Translations under genes and position numbers: made by a program | Assembly (NCBI RefSeq): GCF_019059575.1 | Contig: NW_024881841.1 | Location: 372,001-436,000 of the forward strand | DNA from: Amphibalanus amphitrite | Lineage: Eukaryota; Arthropoda; Thecostraca; Balanomorpha; Balanidae | Length of the DNA: 64,000 nucleotides | Direction of reading: 5' to 3' | Shown: piece after piece, positions 10,633 through 22,506 of the stretch | Layout of the letters: the number at the start of each line of letters is the position of its first letter | How positions within the stretch are numbered: the first letter of the stretch is position 1 | The notes under the pieces: generated by a model | What the model was told of the DNA's origin: nothing | Databases searched by the model: none | What the model saw: only the letters and a program-made list of their open reading frames with translations

Positions 10633-13600
10633 GGGTTGTGATGGGCGGGGAAGCCAGCTGTGGAGTGCGTCTAGCGGCTGGTAGGGACAATTATGAGACA
10701 GTGGTTGCGCGCTTTATACAAACTGAATTATCGCAAGGCTACTAAATCAAATTGTATTTGCGCGTTGGTACCTTCGGTCTTTGTTATTGTTTTGGCTGGC
10801 TGGCTACCGACAGGTGTGCGTTTGTTATTTATTTTTGTTTTCGGCAGGAAGAGACATCTCATAATTTTGAAGAGATAACTTTTTGCTATTGACACGCTCA
10901 GAAGATTGATTGAAAATGTGACGAGATGAAATTATTCAAAGATCACTGAAGTGATCTGAAGAATCTGAGATACTGAAGTGAAAGTAGCAAGAGGTTGTTG
11001 TCCCAAGTATAAATTGAAATAGATAGTTATGGAAGTGCATCTATATAAATCATATCACCAATGAATGAATACCAACTGAGTTTATTGGTGGTTTATTGGT
11101 TTCCCAAATCCCAGATGGATCATTGTAGACCGTGTTTGATTTGAATCAGAATGCTAACTTCCTGCTGGATTTACCATGTTCTGTTATGTTCACATAATAA
11201 TGCAGTATGTGTAACTGGTTAATCTTCAGTATAAAATGTTATTAATATTTGCAGCCATGTGTGCAGCCATGTGTTTTGTCAGATTAATCGGAAATTAAAG
11301 TTTGACTTGCATGCTGAGTGACGTGCTTTGGGCACCAAGTTTGATGTTGTGCCCATACTCATAATGATAACTTATTTCTATATTTAGTTATTAAAATGTC
11401 ATCTAAAATGGAAGTGTAATATTATTATTCAATATCAATATTTAATGTCAATATTCTATGATTATAGCAAAAACATAGTGACCTAGATGTTTGTGAGATG
11501 TACCTAATTGAATATCAATATGAAGGCGCTAGCTTGTATTTCCTGGTCTAATGTGTGCCGTCGAAGGTCCTGCTTCAATCAATGATAGTGCCTGCATGCT
11601 TACCTGTCATGCATTGAAAATGGTGCAGTTTTTCAATACATCTGTGAGAGCTGAAAGTTGTCTGTGAGAATGTGTCAGGGTGGATCAGAGTTTGTGCATT
11701 GCAACCAGAATTGGAATTGAGACTCTAGAAGACCATTATCAGCACTAGTGAATTCTAACACTGAACACTCCTTCCAGGCTCCAAAACTTGATTGTCATAA
11801 TCTTTGTTATTTTTATGCCAAAACCAATGAATGAATTTCAGTTTTACATGTGGTGTGTGCAGCTTCCAGCCAGCAGGAAATGCATTTCAAAATGAGCTAT
11901 GGTTTGACTTCATTCAGACCCCCTAACACTTCCATAACATATCATGAGTCAGAAGAGAAAGCAACATTATTCATTATTACGAAATATGAATGCTTTTATT
12001 CGTCTTGCCAGGGCCCAAGCATGCACATATTTACCATCAATGCACATGACAGAACAGATAACATCAGCTGGTCAAACACATGATACCACACGTATCAGTA
12101 GTCTACTGTTCTTTGAAAATAAGCCTATCCATGAACACCTTGATAAACTGCTTCGCAAACCCAATAAGTACTTGTGGTTATGAGTTGACAAAGGTGCTTG
12201 CAGAATCATAACCAAACTTACTTTAACAATAAAAATCACTGTTTTCTCTAGCTTTTTTTCCATGTCAACTCGGATCTTCGGTTACAATCATCTCTGGAAT
12301 ACCTGTTTATCACACATTTCAATCCATCTTCTGATGAAAACAAAAAATGAAATAACCAACGCTCATTCACTCGGCACTCCTCATCTCAATCTTTTAATAT
12401 CTCAATCTCATCACATTTTCCACCAATCTTCTGAGTGTCAATATCAAAAAGGTAATCTCTTCGCAATTGTGAGTTGTCTCTTCCTATCGAAAACAAAAAT
12501 AGATAACAAACGCACACCTGTCGGCAGCCAGCCAGCCCAAACAATAACAAAGACCGAAGACACCAATGCCCAAATACAATTTGATTTAGTAGCCTTGCGA
12601 TAATTCAGTTTGTATATAGCGCGCAACCACTGTCTCAAAATTGTCCCTACCAGCCGCTAGACGCAGCCCAGCTGTGGCAAGGATTTTTTCTTCGAACAAC
12701 GGTTTCCGAGATATAGCCTCGGGCAATTCCTGGAGTTCGCGCTGCAGCCCTATGTTTGGCGGCCTATAACTCAGCAACTATTGGTTTTTTACGATAAAAA
12801 CTTTATATGGTTCAACTCACAATCAACCAACAAACATTTTGGTTATCTCGGATTTTCAATTTTTGAAAATTTTGATCACGTGACCTTTTGTCCTTTTTTT
12901 CGAAGGTCACGTGACCTAAGGTTAACTTTTGACCTTTCGACCTTTCGAGGTCAACATACATATGTTTCGATGCGGATCGACGAGAGGATCACGATGGTTC
13001 TATTAGTTTGTTCCTAGCTGGGATACCTTGAAAGTTATTCGAGAAAAACTTCGTATATATGTATAGTGCCGCTATTTTGACTTCCTTTTAGCTCCTGTGA
13101 CGTCATCTTTGACCTGACCTGAAAATGACCTCAGTAAAAATTATAGACCTTATCCGTGTGTACCCTTTACCGTTTACCGCTTGTCGCTATCTTGCTTTAT
13201 TCTCGAGATCTCGCTGTCGCTCCCGCTCGTAAAAATGGACAGGTCATAAAAATGACCTGACCTGAGGTCAACGCAGGGCGATAACCACTTTTTTATTATC
13301 GCATATGAATGGCAATTGATAAGGCTTTAATCGTCATCAGACAAAATTGCAACTTTCAGTGGGGAAAATATCAAGGTCACTCTTCGAAAATAGGACAAAA
13401 GGTCACGTGATCAAAATTTTCAAAAATTTAAAATCCTAGATAGCCAAAATGTTTGTTGGTTGATTGTGAGTTGAACCATATGAAGTTTTTATCGTAGAAA
13501 AACAATAGTTTCTGAGTTATAGGCCGCCAAACATAGGGCTGCAGCGCGAACTCCAAGAATTGCGCGAGGCTATATCTCGGAAACCGTTGTTGGAAGAAAA

Positions 13601-13640
13601 AAATCCTTGCCACAGCTGGCTTCCCCGCCCATCACAACCC
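10633..13640. mobile_element. Foldback element with ~260-bp inverted arms, interrupted
   Basis: The arms are 10633-10663 continued at 12678-12910, against 13385-13640 in reverse. They share gggttgtgatgggcgggg, then gccagctgtggcaagg and about 220 further bases. The middle (12905-13220) is homologous to the core of TTAA element A (4630-4930), including the cgatgcggat, tgacgtcatctttgacctg and ttctcgagatctc words. The left arm is split by the Mutator-like element. No TSD was found outside the arms, and there is no coding capacity. Confidence 0.75.
10664..12667. mobile_element. Mutator-like non-autonomous element, nested
   Basis: Long TIRs of about 260 bp (10664-10927 against 12407-12667) begin AGTGCGTCTAGCGG and GCTGCGTCTAGCGG. 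A 10-bp direct repeat CCAGCTGTGG flanks it at 10654-10663 and 12668-12677. The intact right arm of the host foldback carries the same word once, which shows the uninterrupted site. Long TIRs plus a 9-11 bp TSD fit Mutator-like elements. The 1.5-kb AT-rich interior has no transposase-like frame. Short frames in the TIRs are mirror images of each other and not genes. Confidence 0.8.
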
Positions 13641-13725
13641 ATTAGACCAATTTTAACCCATTTACGCCCTTCGTTGCGTTTTCGCAACACAAGCAAGCGT
13701 CGACGTGATCAAATCTTGAGAAGTG
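13641..13725. repeat. Dispersed repeat with GTTGCG hairpin
   Basis: Contains cccatttacgcccttcgttgcgttttcgcaac. The cccatttaygccc word and the GTTGCG-N4-CGCAAC hairpin recur at 26.79-26.99 kb in reverse orientation, and the hairpin also at 15.03-15.10 kb. Confidence 0.6.
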
Positions 13726-13727
13726 TA

Positions 13728-14732
13728 CCGGGTGGCCCAGAAAAAACGTTCCGAACTTTGGAGGCCTATATATCAAATACGAGTACAAATAACGAGCAGA
13801 AATTTTCATCACGTTTGCGTCATTTCTTTGCGCATTGGTATGCTAAATTATAACACTATACCATCATTTTCAAGCTGGCAATCTTGAGTTGAATTAAGCA
13901 AGACGTTTTTGCTTTTTTTGCCGATGTCAAACGATAATGATGATTGGGTTAGACGTCCCATGTTATAAAAAACAAGAATAAAAAATAGAGCACGTGAATG
14001 AAACTAACACGTATGTTCTTATTTTAAATATTTTTGTCTCACTTATGTGCCAAATATTCAAATACTGAGCCAAAATGGTGCTCATGAATGCCATTCGTTT
14101 CAACACCAAATCATGTTTCGAGCAGGAGTGGCACGGTGCATGGATTACTGCTGATTACCCTCCTTTCAGTAGATCAAACAGTAAATCGACCGGATTTGAG
14201 GAAAACAAACTAAAGCAGACTGGTTCCTGTGCCAGAAGACCACAGAATAGCTTATGAAAAACAACATTGCCAGCAGATGACAAAAAAAAAACTGGTTGAA
14301 AAGCTACCTTTTCCCAGGAATGTCAGCCAGGAAAGCATTTGAGCCACACGATGGTTAGAAAACTGGAAACTTATTCCGATGCCGCTGGCACAGAGCCATC
14401 GTGGTTGCCTGAGGGAATGTGTCATCCTGAGACCCGAACCATCAATGAGACTAGCTGTCAGTAGAAGTCATGGCTCTAGGCCGCGGTGCCGCGGGGTGAA
14501 AGTGACCCGTTCACTCACTTTTTTTAGTAAACATCGGAGCAAAAAAGCAATTTTTACATGGCATGCTTGAAACACGAACCGTTTAAAAAGTAATTTACCG
14601 AACACCATGAAAATCACGCCATTTACTGAAAATGTGTGCTGCATTGACTATTCGAAGTTTCAATGTCGTATCTTTATCACTTTCTGAGAAATATTGATTT
14701 AAAGTTGGGAACGTTTTTTCTGGGCCACCCGG
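13728..14732. mobile_element. Tc1/mariner-like non-autonomous element
   Basis: TIRs of 29 bp with one mismatch, starting CCGGGTGGCCCAGAAAAAAC, lie at both ends and are bordered by TA (13726-13727 and 14733-14734). A TA target and short G-rich TIRs suit the IS630-Tc1-mariner group. The 1005-bp interior has no frame above about 65 codons and no recognisable DDE transposase, so it is non-autonomous or fully decayed. Confidence 0.8.
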
Positions 14733-15034
14733 TATAATGGCGTCTCACCGATGAGACAAGTTTCAGCGCGTTTAGCATGGTTGCGCGCATGATGCTACGC
14801 AGTTACAAGTCTGTGCGGCCGGTAACTTACCGTCCAGAGCTCCCAGAGGGAAGTCGTAGGTCCCGTCAGTGATGACGTCACGAAAACCAAAATAAGTAGA
14901 TTAAGTGATTAATTATATCGTAATGAATAATGTGTGAACATATTCTGCAGAGTCCCTACAATAGCTAGAATATGCATTTTACTAACAAATTCTGCTGCAA
15001 ATAGGGTTTGTGACTATTTTCAAATATGACTACA

Positions 15035-15116
15035 GTCGTGTTGCGGTAACGCAACGTTGGGCACATCGGAAAGACAGGGGTGTTGCGAAAACGCAACGAG
15101 GGGCAAATTGGCAGGG
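15035..15116. repeat. Two GTTGCG/CGCAAC hairpins
   Basis: gttgcggtaacgcaac at about 15038 and gttgcgaaaacgcaac at about 15082 match the palindromes at 13.67 and 26.80 kb. They are followed by ggg-containing words as in those copies. Confidence 0.6.
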
Positions 15117-15233
15117 CAGCGGAAGTATAGGAACATCAAATAGACTTCACTTGTGATACGTTGTGTGTTCTTTCCTTCTCTCCCCAATCTTCTTCCCTCT
15201 CTTCCACGCTCCCCCAACTCTCTCTCCTTCCCT

Positions 15234-15350
<117 letters not shown>

Positions 15351-16977
15351 GTTTTGTAGTCGTGAGGGATGTGTAGGTATGTAAAGTGCAAGGTGCATTT
15401 GCACGTGAATGTTGCGACACGTTTCACATTAACTCACTTAAACAGCTATCAAACACTCATTTCTTTTTCTCTCGCAGATTATCGGGCTGTTCACTAAGCA
15501 ATGGGTTTTCGAGCATCTGAAAATCGCATGGTAAGAAAAGGACCTGCATCAAACGGTCGGCGATGCTAACGGAGCTGAGAGATAGCGAGGTACTTTGAAA
15601 ATTGGATCTACTTTACTAAATAATGGGGACGTAGTCTGGTATCAGACGACAGATAGGCAAGGCATTGTCATTCTTTGGATACAATCCGCTGGCCCTTACG
15701 TTAGAAAAGATAACTCCCAGAGTCGGCAAATGTGGGATATGCCCCCTCGGGGCGGGGGGGGGGGCGACAGACCCCTTCGGCAGGGGTGATGAGGGCGTCT
15801 GGAAAATAATAGTTTATTTTTAGAATTCATGGTTTGCACGGATTGATAAGGTGGTTGATGTGAAGCATTGCTTGTTTGTTTACTGAGGGTAGGCCTTTTG
15901 TCTAATTAGACCATTTTAGAGCTGGAAGCATTATTGGAATTACGGAAAACATTGGTCTGAGCGGGCATGGTGAATCGTCGAGGCTGAGCCCATCCATCCA
16001 GGCACCCGTGACCTGTGCTCCTATGTGAGCTGCTCGATTGCGATATAGTTGCCCGTCCAGCTCGAAACAGGGGTTGAGGCATGAAGGAGAAGGATTCTAC
16101 TATCCTGAAGATGGATAGGACGGATTGACGGAACACTTGGAACTGTGAACTGCGTCGAATCACCAGTCTGCCCTAACATTGTCTCGAGAAAGAGGTTACA
16201 AGTGTGAAGGTCGCTGAGAGTGGGACAATGAAAATTTTGGATTAGGTGTAAAAGTGATAAATGGGTCCTGGGAGACACTTCAAGCCGAGTTGTTATGACG
16301 CGCTACGCCTTACGCGGGTAATTTGTGAAAGCCGGATAGGTTCATGTTTTTGCTAAGAGTGGGCACGACTACCCTGCATTTGAATTTGTCTTTACTCCTA
16401 GGAGGGTGGTTAACAATGGTATTGCGGATAGGCGCTTAGGCGAGGCACTGGTTTACTCCCAATCCTCCACTGAGAAAACAGTGTCCCGATTTTCGGGCTC
16501 AGAGACCAGTTTTCGGGCTAATGTACCATATTCAAAACAGACAGCACATTTCGAGAATACTTTCTGAGCTAGCGCCACATGGGCTCATACGATCCCTTAA
16601 ATCGGCATCATTGATCGCAGAAACAGAGCTCAGTCAGTACCCATTATCGGTGTCAAGCTCTAAAACTAGTCTCACTATGATACCAGTTTTCAGCCTGATC
16701 CCCATTTTCGAGCTCACCTGATTCCAGTTTGAGGGCTCAAATTGTGTGGTGAAGCCAATATTAGGGCTCACGTCATCGCTTTTCGGGGCTTTGGTAAAAG
16801 CTGGATTGCGTCAGCTGGCTGGCCAGCTGGCGACGCACGAAAGGTATTTAATTTTAGATATACCTAAGCGCGGTAGTAGGATGGACATAAATATTTCAAA
16901 TGGCTTTAAATGAAAAATTGATTGGTAAATATTCATTCTTTTATATCTAGCATTGATATGTAAGAAGCTCTGCTAGC
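15351..16977. other. Non-coding DNA with a diffuse 'ttttcgggctca' array
   Basis: No gene is supported. A G-run lies at about 15756. From about 16450 to 16800, phrases such as ttttcgggctca, ttttcgagctcacc and tttgagggctca recur every 30-45 bases. The same words occur in reverse complement (gagcccgaaaa) at 26275-26420, suggesting two diverged members of one repeat family. Confidence 0.45.
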
Positions 16978-16997
16978 CAGGGGTGGATTTTTATATT

Positions 16998-17027
16998 AAG
17001 TTGGGGTTGCACGTGCAACCCCAACTT
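16998..17027. repeat. 30-bp perfect palindrome near hAT-like terminus
   Basis: The sequence is symmetric around gcac|gtgc with arms aagttggggttgcac and its complement, no mismatch. Further copies of gtgcaacccca follow at about 17034 and 17057 and near the far end at 21920, so this may be a subterminal binding-site cluster. Confidence 0.8.
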
Positions 17028-17229
17028 TGAATTGTGCAACCCCAACATCGGTTTGTGCAACCCCATCTTTACAGCTGAAAGAAATCGGCGGGCGACTCGA
17101 ATGGTGCCGCCCCCATAACCCTGAGCCATCCCAAAACTCTATGCCACCCGTCGACTTGGCACCATCTTTCAAAAGAGCCCTACCCATCATGTAGGCAATA
17201 GTCACCCCTCAACTATGTAGTAATGTTGC

Positions 17230-18490
17230 CGCCTCCTCAGACCTCAAATGTAGGTGCCGCTCCCTCGAATGTAGGTGCCGCCCCCTCGAATGTAAGTGCC
17301 GCCCCTCGAATGTAGGTGCCGCCCCCTCGAATGTAGGTGCCGCCCCCTCAAATGTAAGTGCCGCCCCCTCGAATGTAGGCGCCGCCCATTAAATGTAGGC
17401 GCCATCCCCTCGAATGGAGGTGCCACCCCCTCGAATGTTGGTGCCGCCCCTCAAATGTACCTAAATGCCGCCCCTCGAATGTAGGTGCCGCCCCCTCGAA
17501 TGTAAGTGCCGCCCCCTCAAATGTTAGTGCCGCCCCCTCCCTCGAATGTAGATGCCGGCCCTCCTCGAATGTAAGTGCTGCCCCTCGAATGTAGGTACCG
17601 CCCCCTCGAATGTTGGTGTCGCCCCCTCGAATGAAGGTGCCGCCCCCTCAAATGTAAATGTCGCCCCTCCAATGTAGGCGCTGTCTCCTCGAATGTAGGT
17701 GCCGCCCCCTCAAATGTTAGTGCCGCCCCCTCGAATGTAGGTGCCGGCCCTCCTCGAATGCAGGTGCCGCCCCCTCAAATGTTAGTGCCGCCCCCTCGAA
17801 TGTAGATGCCGGTCCTCCTCGAATGTTGGTGCCGCCCCTCAAATGTACTGTAATGCCGCCCCTCGAATGTAGGTGCCGCCCCCTCGAATGTAAGTGCCGC
17901 CCCTCAAATGTTAGTGCCGCCCCCTCGAATGTAGATGCCGACCCTCCTCGAATGTAGGTGCCGCCCCCTCAAATGTTAGTGCCGCCCCTTCGAATGTAGG
18001 TGCCGGCCCTCCTCGAATGCAGGTGCCGCCCCCTCAAATGTTAGTGCCGTACCCTCGAATGTAGATGCCGGCCCTCCTCGAATGTTGGTGCCGCCCCCTC
18101 AAATGTACCTAAATGCCGCCCCTCGAATGTAGGTGCCGCCCCTTCAAATGTTAGTGCCGCCCCTCGAATGTAGATGCCGGCCCTCCTCGAATGTAGGTGC
18201 CGCCCTCTCAAATGTTAGTGCCGCCCCCTCGAATGTAGATGCCGGCCCTCCTCGAATGTAGGTGCCGCCCCCTCAAATGTTAGTGCCGCCCCTCGAATGT
18301 AGGTGCTGGCCCTCCTCGAATGCAGGTGCCGCCCCCTCAAATGTTAGTGCCGCCCCCTCGAATGTAGGTGCCGGCCCTCCTCGAATGCAGGTGCCGCCCC
18401 CTCAAATGTACCTAAATGCCGCCCCTCGAATGCAGGTGCCTCCCCCTCGAATGAAGGTGCCGCGCCGCCCCCTCAAATGTTGGCCCCGGC
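17230..18490. repeat. 21-22 bp minisatellite with higher-order structure
   Basis: Roughly 55-60 copies of a unit close to cctcgaatgtaggtgccgcc. Variants (aatgttagtgccgcc, ggccctcctcgaatgcaggt) alternate in a fixed order, making a higher-order period of about 66 bp. A marker variant with tacctaaatgccgcc or close to it recurs near 17458, 17845, 18108 and 18408. Cys-Arg-Pro-rich frames over it are by-products. Confidence 0.9.
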
Positions 18491-18539
18491 CACTTATGCA
18501 TAGGTGTCATCGGTCATCCCATAAAATGTTGGTGCTGTC

Positions 18540-19130
18540 CTTTCTAATGTAGATGGCACCTCCTAGGGTGTAGTTGCCGCCCCCTAAGGCCTAGTTGCAG
18601 TGCAGCCCCCTCAAATGTAGGTGCCACCCCCTAAGTGTAGGTGCCACCCCTTGAAATGAAGGTGCCTTTCCCTCACGATAGATGCCGCCGCCCCCATGCG
18701 TGGGTGCCGCCCCTCAAGTTAGGGTGCTGCCCATTAAATGTAGGTGCCGCCCCCTCTAAGTGTAGGCGCTGCCGCCTCTAGTGCAAATGCCATCGCCGCC
18801 CCCTCTAAGGTAGGTACTACCCTCCTCTCAAGAGCTTGAGCTGTCACAAGGCCGTATAGAGCTGTCGGACATGCAAAAATGACCAGTTAAAAAAAAAATG
18901 TGGATTTCGATTCCTGGTGCGCCGCTCACGGCTCAGTGGGGGGTGGGGGTGGTGCCCAGTGGAGGTCGCAGGGGGGCATCAGGGCCATGCCCCCCAAAGA
19001 CAAATCAGGGGCCATCATATAATTTGCCCCCTTTAACAACCGATGGGCCCCGATGGGCGTAGGGGCCCTGGCTCTTACCCGATTGTCACGAGGCTCAAGA
19101 AACCAACGCCAGGTATTATGTAACAGCCCC
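18540..19130. repeat. Degenerate array edge and CAGTGGAGGTCGCAGG segment
   Basis: 18540-18850 continues the minisatellite in decayed form (gtaggtgccgccccct words). 18957-19130 matches, in reverse complement, the region around 35.10-35.28 kb of the 27-kb hAT-like element, including ggcatcagggccatgccccc and the terminus-like cagtggaggtcgcagg. Confidence 0.6.
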
Positions 19131-21690
19131 CATACCGGTCTTTGAGTATCCTGACTTCTGAGGGCGCTTCAGTGGCCTTCAAGGGCCCACCTTGACCGAT
19201 GAGGGCCCACATCGACCGATGAGGGTTCACTTCACATCGACCTCTCAGGGCCCTCCACTGGCCCTTGAGGGCCCTAAAGCGGCATCAGGAGTCCCCCAAC
19301 CGGCCTTTGAGGGCCCCACACTGATCTCTTGATGGCCTCATTTCTGTCTCTGGGGTTCAGGACTGACCTTTGGGTGCCGGTCACTAAGAGCCCGCATCGA
19401 CCTCTGAGGGCCTCAAACTGGCCTTTGAGGGCCCTGTACTGGTCTCGAGGGCTCCCAAACTGGTCTCTGGGGGTCCACGCCTCTAATGGCCTCATTTCGG
19501 GCCCGTACTGACTTCTGAAGGCCCGATGCCGGTCTCTAAGGGTCCACATCGGCCTCTGAGGGCCCTATGCTGACCTCTGGGGTCCAACACCGACCCATGC
19601 TGGTCTTTTAGGGCCCCACACTGACCTCTGAGGGCTCCACGCTGGCCTGTAAGATACCTGTAAGATAGGTAAGATACTTTGTACTGGTCTCTGAGGGCCT
19701 CACACTGCCGGTACGGACCCACGCTGGTCTTTTGAGGGTCCAAACTGGTCTCTGACGGCCCAAACTGGCCTCCTAGGGTCCAACACCGTGGCTCGGATGG
19801 CCCAATTTCTGTCTCTGGCGGACAACGACTAACCCTTGGGCACTTCTGAGGGCCCGTACTGGCTTCTGGAGGCCCGATGTCGGTCTCTTAGGACCAACAT
19901 TGGCCTCTGATGGCCCATCCTGGCTTTTGAGGACACTCTGTCCGGTCTTTTAGGGCCCCATACTGACCTCTGAGGGCTCCACGTTGGCCTGTAGAAATCA
20001 CACTGGCCCCTGAGGACCCACGTCGGCCTCTGATGGTTCCAAACTGACCTTTGAAGGCCCTGTACTGGTCTCAGAGCCCAGAGGGCCCTAAACTGGCTTC
20101 TAAGGGTCCCAATCTGGCCTCTGAGGGCTCCAAACCGGCCTCTAAACGTCTCACACCGGTTGCTGATAACCCCATTTCTGTCACTGACACCCAAGGCTGG
20201 CCCTTGTCCCTTGGGTGGCTCTGAGGGCCCTATGCCGGTTCTGAGGACCCATGACAGTCTTTAGGGGCCCTGTGGTAGTGTGCTCCTCGATTGTCTCCCT
20301 AGAGCCGCCTCTGCGATGACTTGCCCGCCGGCGCACGGGCCGACGGCTGGGGTCAGCGGGCGCGGTTGGAATGTGGACCAGTCTTGTTCGAGACACAATG
20401 AAAGCGGGAGCCCTACTGTCGCTTATAACAGGCCCCACACTGGACTCTGAGGGCCCCAAACTGGCCTCAATGGGCCGCAGCCGGTCTATGGGGTCTCTAC
20501 ACCGCCACTGATGGCCCTATTATGGTCTCTGGGGTGCCAGGTTAGTCTGGTCCCTGAGGGCCCACATCGGCCTCTGAGCCTGGGGGCCCCATACAGGCCT
20601 TTGGGGGCCAATACTGGCCTTTGAGGGCCCTACACCGACCTCTGAGGGCCCCGAATCGGGCTCCTCTGAGGGACCCACACTAGCCTCTGATGAACCCACT
20701 CCGGTCGCTGGGGGCTCAAGATTGAACTTTGGGTGCCTCGCACTGGGCTCTGAGGGCCCACATTGACCTCCGAGAGCTCCACACTGGCCTGTAAGGGATC
20801 ATATTGGGCTGGCCTCTGATGACCAACTGGTTTTGGAGGGCCAGTACTGGCCAGTGGCCACTCAGGGTCCCAAACCGGCTTTTGAGGGCCATAACCGGCA
20901 TCTGATGGACCGAACCGGACCCTGGTGGCCCAAAACAGGCCTCAGAGGGCCCCGCACCAGACTCTGAGAGTCCCATCTTTAGTCGTCTCTGGGGTCCAAG
21001 GAAGAACTTTTGGCGTTTCATGCCGTCCTCCAAGGTTCCCTGTCAGTCTCTGTTGGTCCCCATGTCGGAATTTCGGAATTTGAGGGCCGTTATCTCGTCG
21101 CAGCGGGCCGGCATTAAGGTCTAATACCATATCGGGGTCACATCGGTTTCTGAGGGCCCATGTCTGTTGCAAAGGGTCCCTGGTCTCTGATAGTTCCATT
21201 TAGGTCTTTGAGAGCCCGGGCCTGCCCATCATAGGCGCCTCATGCTATCTTCTTATTCTCTGCCGATCTCGGAGGGCCCCTGTCGATCTGTTTGGCTCGT
21301 GCAGGTTTTTAAGGGCCGCTGCTAGTCTCTGAGAGCCCCATGTCGTTAGTTGTGTCTATTTTGGGTCGCATTGGCACCACACATGTCTCTTAGGGTCCAT
21401 ACCAGTCAAGGGGTCCCACATTGACCTCTCAAGGACCAACGCTGGCCTCAAGGGCTCACACCACCTCAGAGGTTCCGAACTGGCCTTTGACGACCCCGCA
21501 CTGGCCTTTGATGACCCCGGGCCCGCACTGGCCTCTGATGGCTCGGCAGGTCTCGTACGACCCACGTTGGAGTTCAAAGACCCATACCTACTGCTGTGCG
21601 AGGTCTCACCCGGTTTATGAGGGTCAGTCTCAATACTGGCGTTAAATGATCTTACGCCGGGCTTATATAAGAGTCTCATACTGGTTTCAG
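19130..21690 (-). repeat. ~30-bp 'actggcctctgagggccc' array, 2.5 kb
   Basis: About 80 drifting units contain (a/c)actggcctctgagggccc. It is the reverse complement of the ccctcagaggccagtgtgg units at 6.2, 34.6 and 61.4 kb. Unit length varies between about 25 and 40 bp. A short GC-rich non-repeat patch near 20280-20410 interrupts it. Frames of up to 121 codons on the minus strand are read-throughs of the array. Confidence 0.85.
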
Positions 21691-21965
21691 AAGTTTTCCG
21701 CTACTTACGAAAAACTTCAGGGGGAGGGGGACGGATATTCGCCCCCCTCCGCGGTACGCGGGTTAAGCTAACACACCGCCCCCCAGCGAGGGTCTACAGG
21801 GGCCCCTTTGCCAATTCGCCCCCCCCCCCCCCCCAACGCCAAGTTTACGACCGTACCTGGTGGCGCCCACTTCCGGACTATTGCGCCCCTCGGAACCGCT
21901 TTGGGCGCCCTTTCAGGGCTGTGCAACCCCAATAAAAAACAAAAAAATCCACCCCTGCTGCTAGC

Positions 21966-22506
21966 GCCACCATACGGCGCCAGCTGGCAAAAAATCCAGT
22001 TAATACCAGAGCCCGCTTTTCGTCCGATGCAGCCCCTCCTCCCCCCTCCCCCGTGTCCAGCAGCTGCGAATAAGACGAAGCCGCGGACAAACTTTTTTTT
22101 TTTTTGCTCGGCCAGCCTAGCGCCAGTCTCGAGCGGTGGGACAATTAACCGGCAATTTTGGCCGGGATGCAAAAGTTACGTTAAACCGGTTTATGTTAAC
22201 CCCGGAGCAAATAACAACGTGGGAGCCTATCTTAGGTGTGGCAAAGCTAACGGATTACTTACTTGTTGCCGAGGTGCCCAAAGAAGGTACTGGAACCGAA
22301 AACACAACATTGGTTCATGTATTTATTAACATTCATACACACAGTCATACTTGTGCAAGGTGTCAGTGTTCGGTTGTGGGGTGTAATAGCCAGGGAAAAA
22401 GTTCTATGAACTGAAAAACCCGGCTCCTATTACTTCGCAACATGGTTGTGTATTCAACATGAACTGCAAGGAGTGCAGACGACATTGCCTGTGCTAACTT
22501 AACGTC
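21966..22506. other. Non-coding flank of hAT-like element 2
   Basis: Starts with the target duplication then mixed sequence with a T-run at 22090-22102. No gene or repeat boundary is identified. Confidence 0.4.

Larger units (their letters stand above)
16978..21957. mobile_element. hAT-like non-autonomous element 2, 5 kb, satellite-filled
   Basis: The 8-bp TSD CTGCTAGC occurs at 16970-16977 and 21958-21965, directly outside termini CAGGGGTGGATTTTT (left) and aaaatccacccctg (right). Gtgcaaccccaa words lie just inside both ends and include a perfect 30-bp palindrome at 16998-17027. CAGGGGTGG-type termini with an 8-bp TSD are typical of hAT. The 4980-bp interior holds no transposase, only two tandem arrays (17.23-18.49 and 19.13-21.68 kb) and, between them at about 18958, a terminus-like cagtggaggtcgcagg related to the TIR of the 27-kb element. 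Confidence 0.85.

Noticed and set aside
10664-12667. Two ~62-codon frames near-identical to each other (10693-10878 plus, 12444-12638 minus)
   Set aside because: They lie in the inverted terminal repeats of the Mutator-like element and are mirror copies, not genes.
17230-18490. CRISPR-like array
   Set aside because: There are no unique spacers of constant length; the structure is a tandem minisatellite in a eukaryotic transposon.
17244-18552. Cys-Arg-Pro-Leu repeat proteins on both strands
   Set aside because: The 21-bp minisatellite period is a multiple of three, so frames stay open by arithmetic.
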